64,000 nt of DNA from Zoroaster sp. YZ-2022 (lineage: Eukaryota; Echinodermata; Asteroidea; Forcipulatida; Zoroasteridae), in assembly GCA_029582265.1 (NCBI GenBank), contig CM055819.1, forward strand, positions 36,091,288 through 36,155,287, in the 5' to 3' direction. The notes beneath the pieces are model-generated. The model was not told where the DNA came from. It did no database searches and saw nothing but the letters and a program-made list of their open reading frames with translations. This document shows positions 22,701-37,700 of this stretch, in pieces. Position 1 is the first letter of the stretch. Each line of letters opens with the position of its first letter. The position numbers were made by a program, and so were the translations under genes.

Positions 22701-25700
22701 ACTGACCACTCGCTCGTCCTAACTCAGATGAACATGCCAAAACGGAAATCTACCCCACGACAAAAAGAAAAGCCGCGCCTAAACACTACAAGCATGAAGT
22801 GCGCAGAAAACGTCATAGCATTCCGAAAGTCGTTTGTAAAGAAGTTGGCTGCAAGCAGCATGGGCACAGGACCTGAAGAGAACTGGCAGAGCCTGCGAGC
22901 TGCTATGCATGACGCGGCAACAGAATCGTTTGGCACGAAAAGGCCGCCACAAGAAGACTGGATGGCTGAAAATGCCGTAGTCCTGGAACCGCTGATTGCC
23001 GCCAAGAACAAGGCACACATGGTGTACAAGAAACCGGCAACACGGAGCTCTCTGTCTGCACTCAAGGATGCACTCAAGGATGCGGAGCGTCAGCTTCAGA
23101 GGACAGCTCGATCCTGCGCTAACCAGTACTGGAACAAGCTCTGCGATGACATCCAACAGGCTTCAGACACTGGTAACCTGCGGGAACTGTACAGGGGCCT
23201 GAACAAGGCTATTGGTCCGAGAGCAAAGAAGGTGTGCCCACTGAAGTCTGTAGAAGGAACACTAATCACTGACACAGGGCAGCAGATGTCACGATGGGTT
23301 GAGCACTACTCAGAGCTCTATGGCCAACCAAGAAGAATCAGCGACGTGGCTTTGGCCTCAACGCCCAGTTTTGACACCATTGCTGAGCTGGACAACTTGC
23401 CAACCATGACAGAGCTAGAGAATGCGCTGAAGCACACTTCTAAGGGTAAAGCTGCGGGCACGGACGGTATCCCGGCTGATCTCCTCAAATGTGACAGCTG
23501 TTTACTGCCGCACATGCACGAGCTGCTCTGTCAATGCTGGCAAGTGGGCGCTTTCCCATCGGACATGAAGGATGCCAAAATAATCACACTTTACAAGAAC
23601 AAAGGTGACAAAGGCGACTGTAACAACTACCGCGGCATTTCGCTGCTGAGCGTGCTTGGCAAGGTCTTTGCCAGAATTCTGCTGGTGCGGCTCCAGAAGC
23701 TGGCCGGCCGCGTGTACCCAGAGTCACAGTGCGGGTTCCGAAGTGGCCGCTCAACAATAGACATGGTCTTCTCGGTGCGCCAGGTGCAAGAAAAGTGTAG
23801 AGAGCAAAACAAACCACTGCACATGGCGTTTGTCGACCTGACGAAGGCGTTCGACATGGTGAGTCGGGAAGGACTGTTCGCCATCCTGCAGAAATTGGGC
23901 TGCCCACCGACACTGCTTGGGCTGGTCAAGTCGCTCCACGAGGACATGTCAGCAACGGTATTCTTCGAAGGATCTACTTCAGACAGCTTCGCCGTTCGCA
24001 GTGGGGTCAAGCAAGGCTGCATGTTAGCGCCCACGCTTTTCGGCATCTTCTTTTCTGTTTTGCTGCATCACGCTTTCAACGACCACGTGGACGAAGACGG
24101 CGTTTTCCTGCACACGCGGTCAGATGGGAAGCTGTTCAACCTGGCCCGACTGCGCGCGAAAAGCAAGGTACGGAAGGTGCTGGTTCGTGAACTCCTGTTC
24201 GCGGACGACGCAGCGCTGGTGTCTCACAGCGCAGCTGGTCTACATCGCTTGATGGACAGATTCAGCGCAGCATGCTCTGAATTTGCGCTGGTCATCAGCA
24301 TAAAAAAGACGGTGGTTATGCACCAAGCGGGAAGCGCAGCGTCGCCGGTAACAGTGAACGAGCATGTGCTGGAGACTGTCGACAAGTTCACATATCTTGG
24401 CTCAACCATCAGCAGCGACCTGTCACTGGACAAGGAGATTGAAACTCGCATCGGCAAAGCCGCTACATCCTTCAGTCGCTTGCGTTCAAGAGCCTGGAGC
24501 AACAAGTACATCACCGAGCGCACTAAGACACGAATCTATCAGTGTTGTGTGGTCAGCGTCCTGCTGTATGGTTCGGAGTCGTGGTCAACCTACGCGCGGC
24601 ACGAAAGGAAGCTGAATGCATTTCACATGCGGTGCCTGCGCAACATCCTCGGGATAAGATGGCGGGACAAGGCCACGAACGAGGCGGTGCTGGCGCACAC
24701 AGGCAGCAAGTCGATGTTTCAAACGCTGAAGGTCAGGAGGCTGCGGTGGCTCGGCCACCTTCGCAGAATGCCAGACGGCCGGCTGCCAAAAGACATCCTG
24801 TACAGCGAGCTGTGCGCCGGTTCCAGAGGCAGAGGACGACCACTGCTGCGCTTCAAAGATGTCGTCAAGCGTGACATGAAGGCTCTGGACATTGCGGCGG
24901 ACGGCTGGGAGAATCTGGCGGAGGACCGGACGAAGTGGCGGCAGCAACTGCGCGCAGGCGGCGTCAGACTGGACCAAAACTGGTTTCGTGGACTTGCCCA
25001 CAAACGTGGACGTATTCTTTAACGCTGCACTGTACAATCTCTCGTAGATTTCTAGCCATTATTATTATTATAATTTCACTGATTGTGTTGTTTGCCAGCA
25101 TTCTTAGATGGGAAAACAGTAGCATTAAAACAAAATCATTAAAGGCCGGTAATATGGTTATTTTCAACAATGTTCTTAGATTTTCCTGAAAACATAGTTT
25201 GTGAAATGTTTTTATGGTATCAAACAAGTTGAAAATGTTCATGTCTAATGTTCAATCATTTTATAAAATTAACTTTACAAATCAATCTCAACAGACAACA
25301 GTTAAGTGCATCGAGAAATAAAAGAGGCAAAACATAAAAAGGTAGATGTTTTTTTTAGAAATTTTAAATTATAAGTGACTCACTTAGTGACTGACAATAG
25401 ACACACACTTACGTTCATTAAAATACTGAAATTACAGTTGAGCAAAATCTAACAGAACAGTGTTCAGATTGTGACCTGCCTAACCACGAAAACAGTGGGT
25501 ACTGCGTTTGAATCATGAAAACTTACAATTCGATGAGATTGTGTAGACCATAAAAAGGTTGGGGTGCAAGTTTACTGATATTGTTGTTCTGCAGATATCT
25601 AAGATGGGAAAATGAAGTATGGTGAAAAACATTGTATTGAAACATGAATAATTTTGTAATAATTAAAAACGTTTTCAGATTTCACTTTTTGAAAGCATAC

Positions 25701-28700
25701 TTTGTGAAACGCTGTCATGGTATCAAACAATCTGACAAATGATCATGTCTGATGTTCACTGAATAATACACAACACTAAAGTGTATCGACATAAACAAAG
25801 GTTCAGTGGCATACTAACCTCCATTGACGATTGTTATAGCGTTGGTAAAGTTTTTGAAAATGTTGCTGATTACGTTGTGTCATATCGAGACAAATAACAT
25901 GTTTTTCAACTGGTAAACATGAACTACAAACTAGTTAGGTGTTCGAGCTATAGCGCGAACACCTCTTGGGTTGGAGCCCAAACACATCTTGATACTGTTC
26001 AGGGTTTTTTAGGTGTTCGAGTGACAGCGCGAACACCTATTGATATTGTTCGGTTTTTTTTAGGTGTTCGAGTGACAGCGCGAACACCTATTGATATTGT
26101 TCTCCTCCTCCTCCTCCTGAATTTGTTTCACTGTCCATCGTAAATTCAGTAATGGCCCTGTCACACTGTTGCGTATCGTACTAGCGTATGCCAGCGTATG
26201 AAAATTATCACTCATACGCTGGTATACGGTGACATACGCTAGGGGTACGTTAGGCATAGGTTGTATACGTTTCAAGCACGGTGGCATACGCTGGCATACG
26301 CTGGCATACGCTGAGGCAGAAATAAATTTTTAAGCATGCTTAAAAATTTTGTGCGTATGCGGACGAATGGTTAATACGCTAAGCATACGCTAGGCATACG
26401 CTGAATACGTTAGAGGTACGATATAGGTACGTTACTCATAGGTCGAGTACGCTGGACATAAGTTGCCATACGTTGGCATGAAGGTGTACCGTACAGCTAG
26501 CGTATTGATAGCGCATTGAAAGGCCGCCGATTATATAGGCACTTTGTCACGTGATAGGCGGATAGGCGGTACGCTGGGCATGCGCAGTTCATACGCTACT
26601 CATACGCTAGCCATACGCAGAGTACGCTGTCCATACGCTGGTCATACGCTGACATTTGCTGACATTCGCTGTCCATACGCTACTCATAGGTTCAATACGG
26701 TAAGTATACGCACAATTCTGTATTTTCAAGGGCTTTTTGTGCGTATGAAAATTATATTATGAATTTTCATACGCTACTCTTACGTTTCTCTCATACGCAA
26801 CAGTGTGACAGGGCCATAAAGAAGATTTGGTGGCTTCATGCTGTGTTGGTAAATATCATGGCATGAAAATTAACAAGTAAGTGAGCTTTTGTTGAGCACC
26901 AAATGTTCCTGGTGCAATGAACTGATATTTTTTACAGGTGCAATTTAACTGATTTTGTTGTTGGAAAGCAAGCTTCAATTTGAAAACAAAGTAGCGTTAA
27001 AACAAAATCATTAAAGTCTATTAATTTTGTTATTTTCACCAATGTTCTTAGGTTTTCCTGAACTTTACTCTTTGAAACATTGCAACGTTATCAGACAATC
27101 TTAACATGTATCGTGCCCAAAGTTCACTTATTTTGGAAAAATAAAATCACAATAAACATCGATAGACAACAGTTGAGTGCATCGGAATTTCAAAGAAAAA
27201 ATGTTAGCCTACAGGCCTTTCATTGACAAGTGTTTTTCAATTGGCACACATGAACTTCGCACTCCATCAAAATTTTTGCCGAGAGATGTAGCTTCAGTCA
27301 AGAGAAATCGGTTGGTCGATGCTGCATGATTGAAATTTATGACACAACTACTTACAAGATTTGAAGACTTTGTAGACCTTCAAATGTTCCTGGTGTAATT
27401 TCTCTAATTTTGTTCGTTTCCAGCCCTCTAAGATGGGAAAACAAAGTAGCATTATTGAAAAGAAAAATCATTAAAGCTCATTAATTTAGTCATTTTCACT
27501 AATGTCCTCAGGTTTTTCTCAAAAGATACTCTTTGAAACTTTGCATCAAGTTTGTTGTCCTCCAGGACTTTCATTGACAAGTGTTTTTCAATTGTCACAC
27601 ATGAACTTCGCACTCCATCAATCTTTTTGCTGAGAGATGAAGCTTCAGTCAAGAGAAATCGGTTGCTCAATGCTGGATAAGTGAAATTTAAGAGATGAAT
27701 ACTCACAAGGTTTGAAGACTTCGTAGACCATCAAATGTTCCTGGTGTAATTTCACTGATTGAGTTGTTTGCCAGCACTCTTAGATGGGAAAACAGTAGCA
27801 TTAAAACAAAATCATTAAAGGCCGGTAATATGGTTATTTTCAACAATGTTCTTAGATTTTCCTGAAAACATAGTTTGTGAAATGTTTTTATGGTATCAAA
27901 CAAGTTGAAAATGTTCATGTCTAATGTTCAATCATTTTATAAAATTAACTTTACAAATGAATCTCAACAGACAACAGTTAAGTGCATCGAGAAATAAAAG
28001 AGGCAAAACATAAAAAGGTAGATGTTTTTTTTTAGAAATTTTAAATTATAAGTGACTCACTTAGTGACTGACAATAGACACACACTTACGTTCATTAAAA
28101 TACTGAAATTACAGTTGAGCAAAATCTAACAGAACAGTGTTCAGATTGTGACCTGCCTAACCACGAAAACAGTGGGTACTGCGTTTGAATCATGAAAACT
28201 TACAATTCGATGAGATTGTGTAGACCATAAAAAGGTTGGGGTGCAAGTTTACTGATATTGTTGTTCTGCAGATATCTAAGATGGGAAAATGAAGTATGGT
28301 GAAAAACATTGTATTGAAACATGAATAATTTTGTAATAATTAAAAACGTTTTCAGATTTCACTTTTTGAAAGCATACTTTGTGAAACGCTGTCATGGTAT
28401 CAAACAATCTGACAAATGATCATGTCTGATGTTCACTGAATATACACAACACTAAAGTGTATCGACATAAACAAAGGTTCAGTGGCATACTAACCTCCAT
28501 TGACGATTGTTATAGCGTTGGTAAAGTTTTTGAAAATGTTGCTGATTACGTTGTGTCATATCGAGACAATAACATGTTTTTCAACTGGTAAACATGAACT
28601 ACAAACTAGTTAGGTGGTCGAGCTATAGCGCGAACACCTCTTGGGTTGGAGTCCAAACACCTCTTGATACTGTTCGTTTTTTTTTTAGGTGTTCGAGTGA

Positions 28701-31700
28701 CAGCGCGAACACCTATTGATATTGTTCGTTTTTTTTAGGTGTTCGAGTGACAGTGCGAACACCTATTGATATTGTTCTCCTCCTCCTCCTGAATTTGTTT
28801 CACTGTCCATCGTAAATTCAGTAAAGAAGATTTGGTGGCTTCATGCTGTGTTGGTAAATATCATGGCATGAAAACTAACAAGTAAGTGAGCTTTTGTAGA
28901 GCACCAAATGTTCCTGGTGCAATGAACTGATAGTTTTTACAGGTGCAATTTAACTGATTTTGTTGTTGGAAAGCAAGCTTCAATTTGAAAACAAAGTAGC
29001 GTTAAAACAAAATCATTAAAGTCTATTAATTTTGTTATTTTCACCAATGTTCTTAGGTTTTCCTGAACTTTACTCTTTGAAACATTGCAACGTTATCAGA
29101 CAATCTTAACATGTATCGTGCCCAAAGTTCACTTATTTTGGAAAAATAAAATCACAATAAACATCGATAGACAACAGTTGAGTGCATCGGAATTTCAAAG
29201 AAAAAATGTTGGCCTACAGGCCTTTCATTGACAAGTGTTTTTCAATTGGCACACATGAACTTCGCACTCCATCAACATTTTTGCCGAGAGATGTAGCTTC
29301 AGTCAAGAGAAATCGGTTGGTCGATGCTGCATGATTGAAATTCATGACACAACTACTTACAAGATTTGAAGACTTTGTAGACCTCCAAATGTTCCTGGTG
29401 TAATTTCACTAATTTTGTTCGTTTGCAGCCCTCTAAGATGGGAAAACAAAGTAGCATTATTGAAAAGAAAAATCATTAAAGCTCATTAATTTAGTCATTT
29501 TCACCAATGTCCTCAGGTTTTTCTCAAAAGATACTCTTTGAAACTTTGCATCAAGTTTGTTGTCCTCCAGGACTTTCATTGACAAGTGTTTTTCAATTGG
29601 CACACATGAACTTTGCACTCCATCAATTTTTTGCTGAGAGATGTAGCTTCAGTCAAGAGAAATCGGTTGGTCGATGCTGCATGATTGAAATTTATGACAC
29701 GAATACTTACAAGGCTTGAAGACTTTGTAGACCATCAAATGTTCCTGGTGTAATTTCACTGATATTGTTGATTCCCAGCGATCTAAGATGGGAAAACAAA
29801 GTAGCATTAAAAAGAAAAATCATTAAAGATCATTAATTTAGTCATTTTCACCAATGTCGTCAGGTTTTTCTCAAAGAATACTCTTTGAAACTTTGCATCA
29901 AGTTTGTTGTCCTCCAGGACTTTCATTGACAAGTGTTTTTCAATTGGCACACATGAACTTCGCGCTCCATCAATCGTTTTGCTGAGAGATGTAGCTTCAG
30001 TCAAGAGAAATCGGTTGGTCGATGCTGCATGATTGAAATTTATGACACGAATACTTACAAGGTTTGAAGACTTTGTAGACCATCAAATGTTCCTGGTGTA
30101 ATTTCACTGATATTGTTGATTCGCAGCCCTCTAAGATGGGAAAACAAAGTAGCATTAAAAAGAAAAATCATTAAAGATCATTAATTTAGTCATTTTCACC
30201 AATGTCGTCAGGTTTTTCTCAAAGAATACTCTTTCAAACTTTGCATCAAGTTTGTTGTCCTCCAGGACTTTCATTGACAAGTGTTTTTCAATTGGCACAC
30301 ATGAACTTCGCGCTCCATCAATCGTTTTGCTGAGAGATGTAGCTTCAGTCAAGAGAAATCGGTTGGTCGATGCTGCATGATTGAAATTTATGACACGAAT
30401 ACTTACAAGGTTTGAAGACTTTGTAGACCATCAAATGTTCCTGGTGTAATTTCACTGATATTGTTGATTCCCAGCCCTCTAAGATGGGAAAACAAAGTAG
30501 CATTAAAAAGAAAAATCATTAAAGATCATCAATTTAGTAATTTTCACCAATGTCGTCAGGTTTTTCTCAAAGAATACTCTTTGAAACTTTGCATCAAGTT
30601 TGTTGTCCTCCAGGACTTTCATTGACAAGTGTTTTTCAATTGGCACACATGAACTTCGCGCTCCATCAATCGTTTTGCTGAGAGATGAAGCTTCAGTCAA
30701 GAGAAATCGGTTGCTCAATGCTGGGTAAGTGAAACTTAAGAGATGAATACTTACAAGATTTGAAGACTTTGTAGACCATCAAATGTTACATTTGAAATTT
30801 TACTGATTTTGTTGTTGTGCAGCGATCTGAGATGGGAAAACAAAGTAGCGTTAAAACAAAATCATTAAATCCCGTTAATTTGGTCATTTTCAACAATGTT
30901 CTTAGATTTTCCTGAAAGTATAGTTTGTGAAACGTTTTCATGCATGGTATCAAACAAGTTGAAAATGTTCCTGACTGATGTTCAATCATTTTATAAAATT
31001 AACTTTACAAATGAATCATTTTATAAAATTAACTTTACAAATGAATCTCAACAGACAACAGTTAAGTGCATCGAGAAATAAAAAAAGAGAAAACATAAAA
31101 AGGTAGGTGGATTTTTTTTTAGAAATTTAAAATTAACAAAATCTAACAGAACAGTGCTCAGATTGTGACCAGTCTAAGGATTATTGAAATGCATAAACAT
31201 TGTGATCACTGATGACTTCATCAGTCAACAGAAATCAGTTGCTCAATGCTGTGCGATTGAAATTTAACACAATAATACTTACAGGATTTGAAGACCTCGT
31301 AGACCATCAAATGTTCCTGGTGTAATTTCACTAATTTTGTTCATTCCCAGCCCTCTAAGATGGGAAAACAAAGTAGCATTAAAAAGAAAAATCATTAAAG
31401 ATCATTAATTTAGTCATTTTCACCAATGTCGTCAGGTTTTTCTCAAAGAATACTCTTTCAAACTTTGCATCAAGTTTGTTGTCCTCCAGGACTTTCATTG
31501 ACAAGTGTTTTTCAATTGGCACACATGAACTTTGCACTCCATCAATTTTTTGCTGAGAGATGTAGCTTCAGTCAAGAGAAATCGGTTGGTCGATGCTGCA
31601 TGATTGAAATTTATGACACGAATACTTACAAGGTTTGAAGACTTTGTAGACCATCAAATGTTCCTGGTGTAATTTCACTGATATTGTTCATTCCCAGCCC

Positions 31701-34700
31701 TCTAAGATGGGAAAACAAAGTAGCATTATTAAAAAGAAAAATCATTAAAGCTCATTAATTTAGTCATTTTCACCAATGTCCTCAGGTTTTTCTCAAAAGA
31801 TACTCTTTGAAACTTTGCATCAAGTTTGTTGTCCTCCAGGACTTTCATTGACAAGTGTTTTTCAATTGGCACACATGAACTTCGCGCTCCATCAATCGTT
31901 TTGCTGAGAGATGAAGCTTCAGTCAAGAGAAATCGGTTGCTCAATGCTGGGTAAGTGAAACTTAAGAGATGAATACTTACAAGGTTTGAAGACTTTGTAG
32001 ACCATCAAATGTTACATTTGAAATTTTACTGATTTTGTTGTGTTGCAGCATTCTGAGATGGGAAAACAAAGTAGCGTTAAAACAAAATAATTAAATCCCG
32101 TTAATTTGGTCATTTTCAACAATGTTCTTAGATTTTCCTGAAAGTATAGTTTGTGAAATGTTTTCATGCATGGTATCAAACAAGTTGAAAATGTTCCTGA
32201 CTGATGTTCAATCATTTTATAAAATTAACTTTACAAATGAATCTCAACAGACAACAGTTAAGTGCATCGAGAAATAAAAAAAGAAAAAACATAACAAAGG
32301 TAGGTGGATTTTTTTTTAGAAATTTAAAATTAACAAAATCTAACAGAACAGTGCTCAGATTGTGACCAGTCTAAGGATTATTGAAATGCATAAACATTGT
32401 GATCATTGATGACTTCATCAGTCAACAGAAATCAGTTGCTCAATGCTGTGTGATTGAAATTTAACACAATAATACTTACAGGATTTGAAGACTTCGTAGA
32501 CCATCAAATGTTCCTGGTGTAATTTCACTAATTTTGTTAATTCCCAGCCCTCTAAGATGGGAAAACAAAGTAGCATTAAAAAGAAAAATCATTAAAGATC
32601 ATTAATTTAGTCATTTTCACCAATGTCATCAGGTTTTTCTCAAAGAATACTCTTTCAAACTTTGCATCAAGTTTGTTGTCCTCCAGGACTTTCATTGACA
32701 AGTGTTTTTCAATTGGCACACATGAACTTTGCAGTCCATCAATTTTTTGCTGAGAGATGTAGCTTCAGTCAAGAGAAATCGGTTGGTCGATGCTGCATGA
32801 TTGAAATTTATGACACGAATACTTACAAGGTTTGAAGACTTTGTAGACCATCAAATGTTCCTGGTGTAATTTCACTGATATTGTTCATTCCCAGCCCTCT
32901 AAGATGGGAAAACAAAGTAGCATTATTGAAAAGAAAAATCATTCAAGCTCATTAATTTAGTCATTTTCACCAATGTCCTCAGGTTTTTCTCAAAAGATAC
33001 TCTTTGAAACTTTGCATCAAGTTTGTTGTCCTCCAGGAATTTCATTGACAAGTGTTTTTCAATTGTCACACATGAACTTCGCGCTCCATCAATCGTTTTG
33101 CTGAAAGATGAAGCTTCAGTCAAGAGAAATCGGTTGCTCGATGCTGGGTAAGTGAAACTTAAGAGATGAATACTTACAAGGTTTGAAGACTTCGTAGACC
33201 ATCAAATGTTCCTGGTGTAATTTCACTAATTTTGTTCACTGCCAGCAATCTAAGATGGGAAAACAAAGTAGCATTATTAAAAAGAAAAATCATTAAAGCT
33301 CATTAATTTAGTCATTTTCACCAATGTCCTGAGGTTTTTCTCAAAACATACTCTTTGAAACTTTGCATCAAGTTTGTTGTCCTCCAGGCCTTTCATTGAC
33401 AAGTGTTTTTCAGTTGGCACACATGAACTTCGCGCTCCATCAATCTTTTTGCTGAGAGATGAAGCTTCATTCAAGAGAAATCGGTTGCTCAATGCTGGGT
33501 AAGTGAAATTTAAGAGATGAATACTTACAAGGTTTGAAGACTTCGTAGACCATCAAATGTTCCTGGTGTAATTTCACTGATTGTGTTGTTTGCCAGCATT
33601 CTTAGATGGGAAAACAGTAGCATTAAAACAAAATCATTAAAGGCCGGTAATATGGTTATTTTCAACAATGTTCTTAGATTTTCCTGAAAACATAGTTTGT
33701 GAAATGTTTTTATGGTATCAAACAAGTTGAAAATGTTCATGTCTAATGTTCAATCATTTTATAAAATTAACTTTACAAATGAATCTCAACAGACAGCAGT
33801 TAAGTGCATCGAGAAATAAAAGAGGCAAAACATAAAAAGGTAGATGGTTTTTTAGAAATGTTAAATTATAAGTGACTCACTTATAGTGACTCACAATAGA
33901 CACACACTTACGTTCATTAAAATACTGAAATTACAGTTGAGCAAAATCTAACAGAACAGTGTTCAGATTGTGACCTGCCTAACCACGAAAACAGTGGGTA
34001 CTGCGTTTGAATCATGAAAACTTACAATTCGATGAGATTGTGTAGACCATAAAAAGGTTGGGGTGCAAGTTTACTGATATTGTTGTTCTGCAGATATCTA
34101 AGATGGGAAAATGAAGTATGGTGAAAAACATTGTATTGAAACATGAATAATTTTGTAATAATTAAAAACGTTTTCAGATTTCACTTTTTGAAAGCATACT
34201 TTGTGAAACGCTGTCATGGTATCAAACAATCCGACAAATGATCATGTCTGAGGTTCGCTGAATAATACACAACACTAAAGTGTATCGACATAAACAAAGG
34301 TTCAGTGGCATACTAACCTCCATTGACGATTGTTATAGCGTTGGTAAAGTTTTTGAAAATGTTGCTGATTACGTTGTGTCATATCGAGACAATAACATGT
34401 TTTTCAACTGGTAAACATGAACTACAAACTAGTTAGGTGTTCGAGCTATAGCGCGAACACCTCTTGGGTTGGAGAACAAACACCTCTTGATACTGTTCGT
34501 TTTTTTTTAGGTGTTCGAGTGACAGCGCGAACACCTATGATATTGTTCGTTTTTTTTAGGTGTTCGAGTGACAGCGCGAACACCTATTGATATTGTTCTC
34601 CTCCTCCTCCTGAATTTGTTTCACTGTCCATCGTAAATTCAGTAAAGAAGATTTGGTGGCTTCATGCTGTGTTGATAAATATCATGACATGAAAATTAAC

Positions 34701-37700
34701 AAGTAAGTGAGCTTTTGTTGAGCACCAAATGTTCCCGGTGCAATGAACTGATATTTTTTACAGGTGCAATTTAACTGATTTTGTTGTTGGAAAGCAAGCT
34801 TCAATTTGAAAACAAAGTAGCGTTAAAACAAAATCATTAAAGTCTATTAATTTTGTTATTTTCACCAATGTTCTTAGGTTTTCCTGATCTTTACTCTTTG
34901 AAACATTGCAACATTATCAGACAATCTTATCATGTATCGTGCCCAAAGTTCACTTATTTTGGAAAAATAAAATCACAATAAACATCGATAGACAACAGTT
35001 GAGTGCATCGGAATTTCAAAGAAAAAATGTTGGCCTACAGGCCTTTCATTGACAAGTGTTTTTCAATTGGCACACATGAACTTCGCACTCCATCCAAATT
35101 TTTGCCGAGAGATGTAGCTTCAGTCAAGAGAAATCGGTTGCTCGATGCTGCGTGATTGAAATTTATGACACAACTACTTACAAGATTTGAAGACTTTGTA
35201 GACCATCAAATGTTCCTGGTGCAATTTCACTAATTTTGTTCGTTTCCAGCCCTCTAAGATGGGAAAACAAAGTAGCATTATTGAAAAGAAAAATCATTAA
35301 AGCTCATTAATTTAGTCATTTTCACCAATGTCCTCAGGTTTTTCTCAAAATATACTCTTTGAAACTTTGCATCAAGTTTGTTGTCCTCCAGGCCTTTCAT
35401 TGACAAGTGTTTTTCAATTGGTACACATGAACTTTGCACTCCATCAATTTTTTGCTGAGAGATGTAGCTTCTGTCAAGAGAAATCGGTTGCTCGATGCTG
35501 CGTGATTGAAATTCATGACACGAATACTTACAAGGCTTGAAGACTTCGTAGACCATCAAATGTTCCTGGTGTAATTTCACTAATTTTGTTCATTCCCAGC
35601 GATCTAAGATGGGAAAACAAAGTAGCATTATTGAAAAGAAAAATCATTAAAGCTCATTAATTTAGTCATTTTCACCAATGTCCTCAGGTTTTTCTCAAAA
35701 GATAATCTTTGAAACTTTGCATCAAGTTTGTTGTCCTCCAGGACTTTCATTGACAAGTGTTTTTCAATTGGCACACATGAACTTTGCACTCCATCAATTT
35801 TTTTGCTGAGAGATGTAGCTTCAGTCAAGAGAAATCGGTTGGTCGATGCTGCATGATTGAAATTTATGACACGAATACTACAAGGTTTGAAGACTTTGTA
35901 GACCATCAAATGTTCCTGGTGTAATTTCACTGATATTGTTGATTCGCAGCCCTCTAAGATGGGAAAACAAAGTAGCATTAAAAAGAAAAATCATTAAAGA
36001 TCATTAATTTAGTCATTTTCACCAATGTCGTCAGGTTTTTCTCAAAGAATACTCTTTGAAACTTTGCATCAAGTTTGTTGTCCTCCAGGACTTTCATTGA
36101 CAAGTGTTTTTCAATTGGCACACATGAACTTTGCACTCCATCAATTTTTTGCTGAGAGATGTAGCTTCAGTCAAGAGAAATCGGTTGGTCGATGCTGCAT
36201 GATTGAAATTTATGACACAACTACTTACAAGATTTGAAGACTTTGTAGACCTTCAAATGTTCCTGGTGTAATTTCACTAATTTTGTTCGTTTCCAGCCCT
36301 CTAAGATGGGAAAACAAAGTAGCATTATTGAAAAGAAAAATCATTAAAGCTCATTAATTTAGTCATTTTCACCAATGTCCTCAGGTTTTTCTCAAAAGAT
36401 ACTCTTTTAAACTTTGCATCAAGGTTGTTGTCCTCCAGGCCTTTCATTGACAAGTGTTTTTCAATTGGCACACATGAACTTTGCACTCGATCAATTTTTT
36501 GCTGAGAGATGTAGCTTCAGTCAAGAGAAATCGGTTGGTCGATGCTGCATGATTGAAATTTATGACACGAATACTTACAAGGTTTGAAGACTTTGTAGAC
36601 CATCAAATGTTCCTGGTGTAATTTCACTGATATTGTTGATTCCCAGCCATCTAAGATGGGAAAACAAAGTAGCATTATTAAAAAGAAAAATCATTCAAGC
36701 ACATTAATTTGGTTATTTTCACCAATGTCCTCAGGTTTTTCTCAAAAATTTGCATCTAAATTTTTAATAAAACGTTTGTTGGCCTACAGGCCTTTCATTG
36801 ACAAGTGTTTTTCAATTGGCACACATGAACTTCGCGCTCCATCAATCTTTTTGCTGAGAGATGAAGCTTCAGTCAAGAGAAATCGGTTGCTCAATGCTGG
36901 GTAAGTGAAACTTAAGAGATGAATACTTACAAGATTTGAAGACTTTGTAGACCATCAAATGTTACATTTGAAATTTTACTGATTTTGTTGTCTTGCAGCG
37001 ATCTGAGATGGGAAAACAAAGTAGCGTTAAAACAAAATCATTAAATCCCGTTAATTTGGTCATTTTCAACAATGTTCTTAGATTTTCCTGAAAGTATAGT
37101 TTGTGAAACGTTTTCATGCATGGTATCAAACAAGTTGAAAATGTTCCTGTCTAATGTTCAATCATTTTATAAAATTAACTTTACAAATGAATCTCAACAG
37201 ACAGCAGTTAAGTGCATCGAGAAATAAAAGAGGCAAAACATAAAAAGGTAGATGTTTTTTTTATAGAAATTTTAAATTAATATAAGTGACTGACTTAGTG
37301 ACTCACAATAGACACACACTTACGTTGATTAAAATACTCAAATTACATGTACAGTTGAGCAAAATCTAACAGAACAGTGTTCAGATTCTGACCTGCCTAA
37401 CCACGAAAACAGTGGGTACTGCGTTTGAATCATGAAAACTTACAATTCGATGAGATTGTGTAGACCATAAAAAGGTTGGGGTGCAAGTTTACTGATATTG
37501 TTGTTCTGCAGATATCTAAGATGGGAAAATGAAGTATGGTGAAAAACATTGTATTGAAACATGAATAATTTTGTAATAATTAAAAACGTTTTCAGATTTC
37601 ACTTTTTGAAAGCATACTTTGTGAAACGCTGTCATGGTATCAAACAATCCGACAAATGATCATGTCTGATGTTCACTGAATAATACACAACACTAAAGTG

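Larger units (their letters stand above)
21260..25102 (-). pseudogene. LRR exon 17 split by LINE insertion
   Basis: 48 bp at 21260-21307 plus 24 bp at 25079-25102 rebuild a normal 72-bp exon starting MLANNTISEI. The two parts are separated by a 3.76-kb LINE and an 8-bp target duplication (taatttca at 21300-21307 and 25071-25078). Both splice sites survive but the exon is now interrupted. Confidence 0.8.

Noticed and set aside
21309..25037. Several minus-strand frames over the LINE
   Set aside because: Shadows of the plus-strand endonuclease/RT frame in GC-rich sequence.
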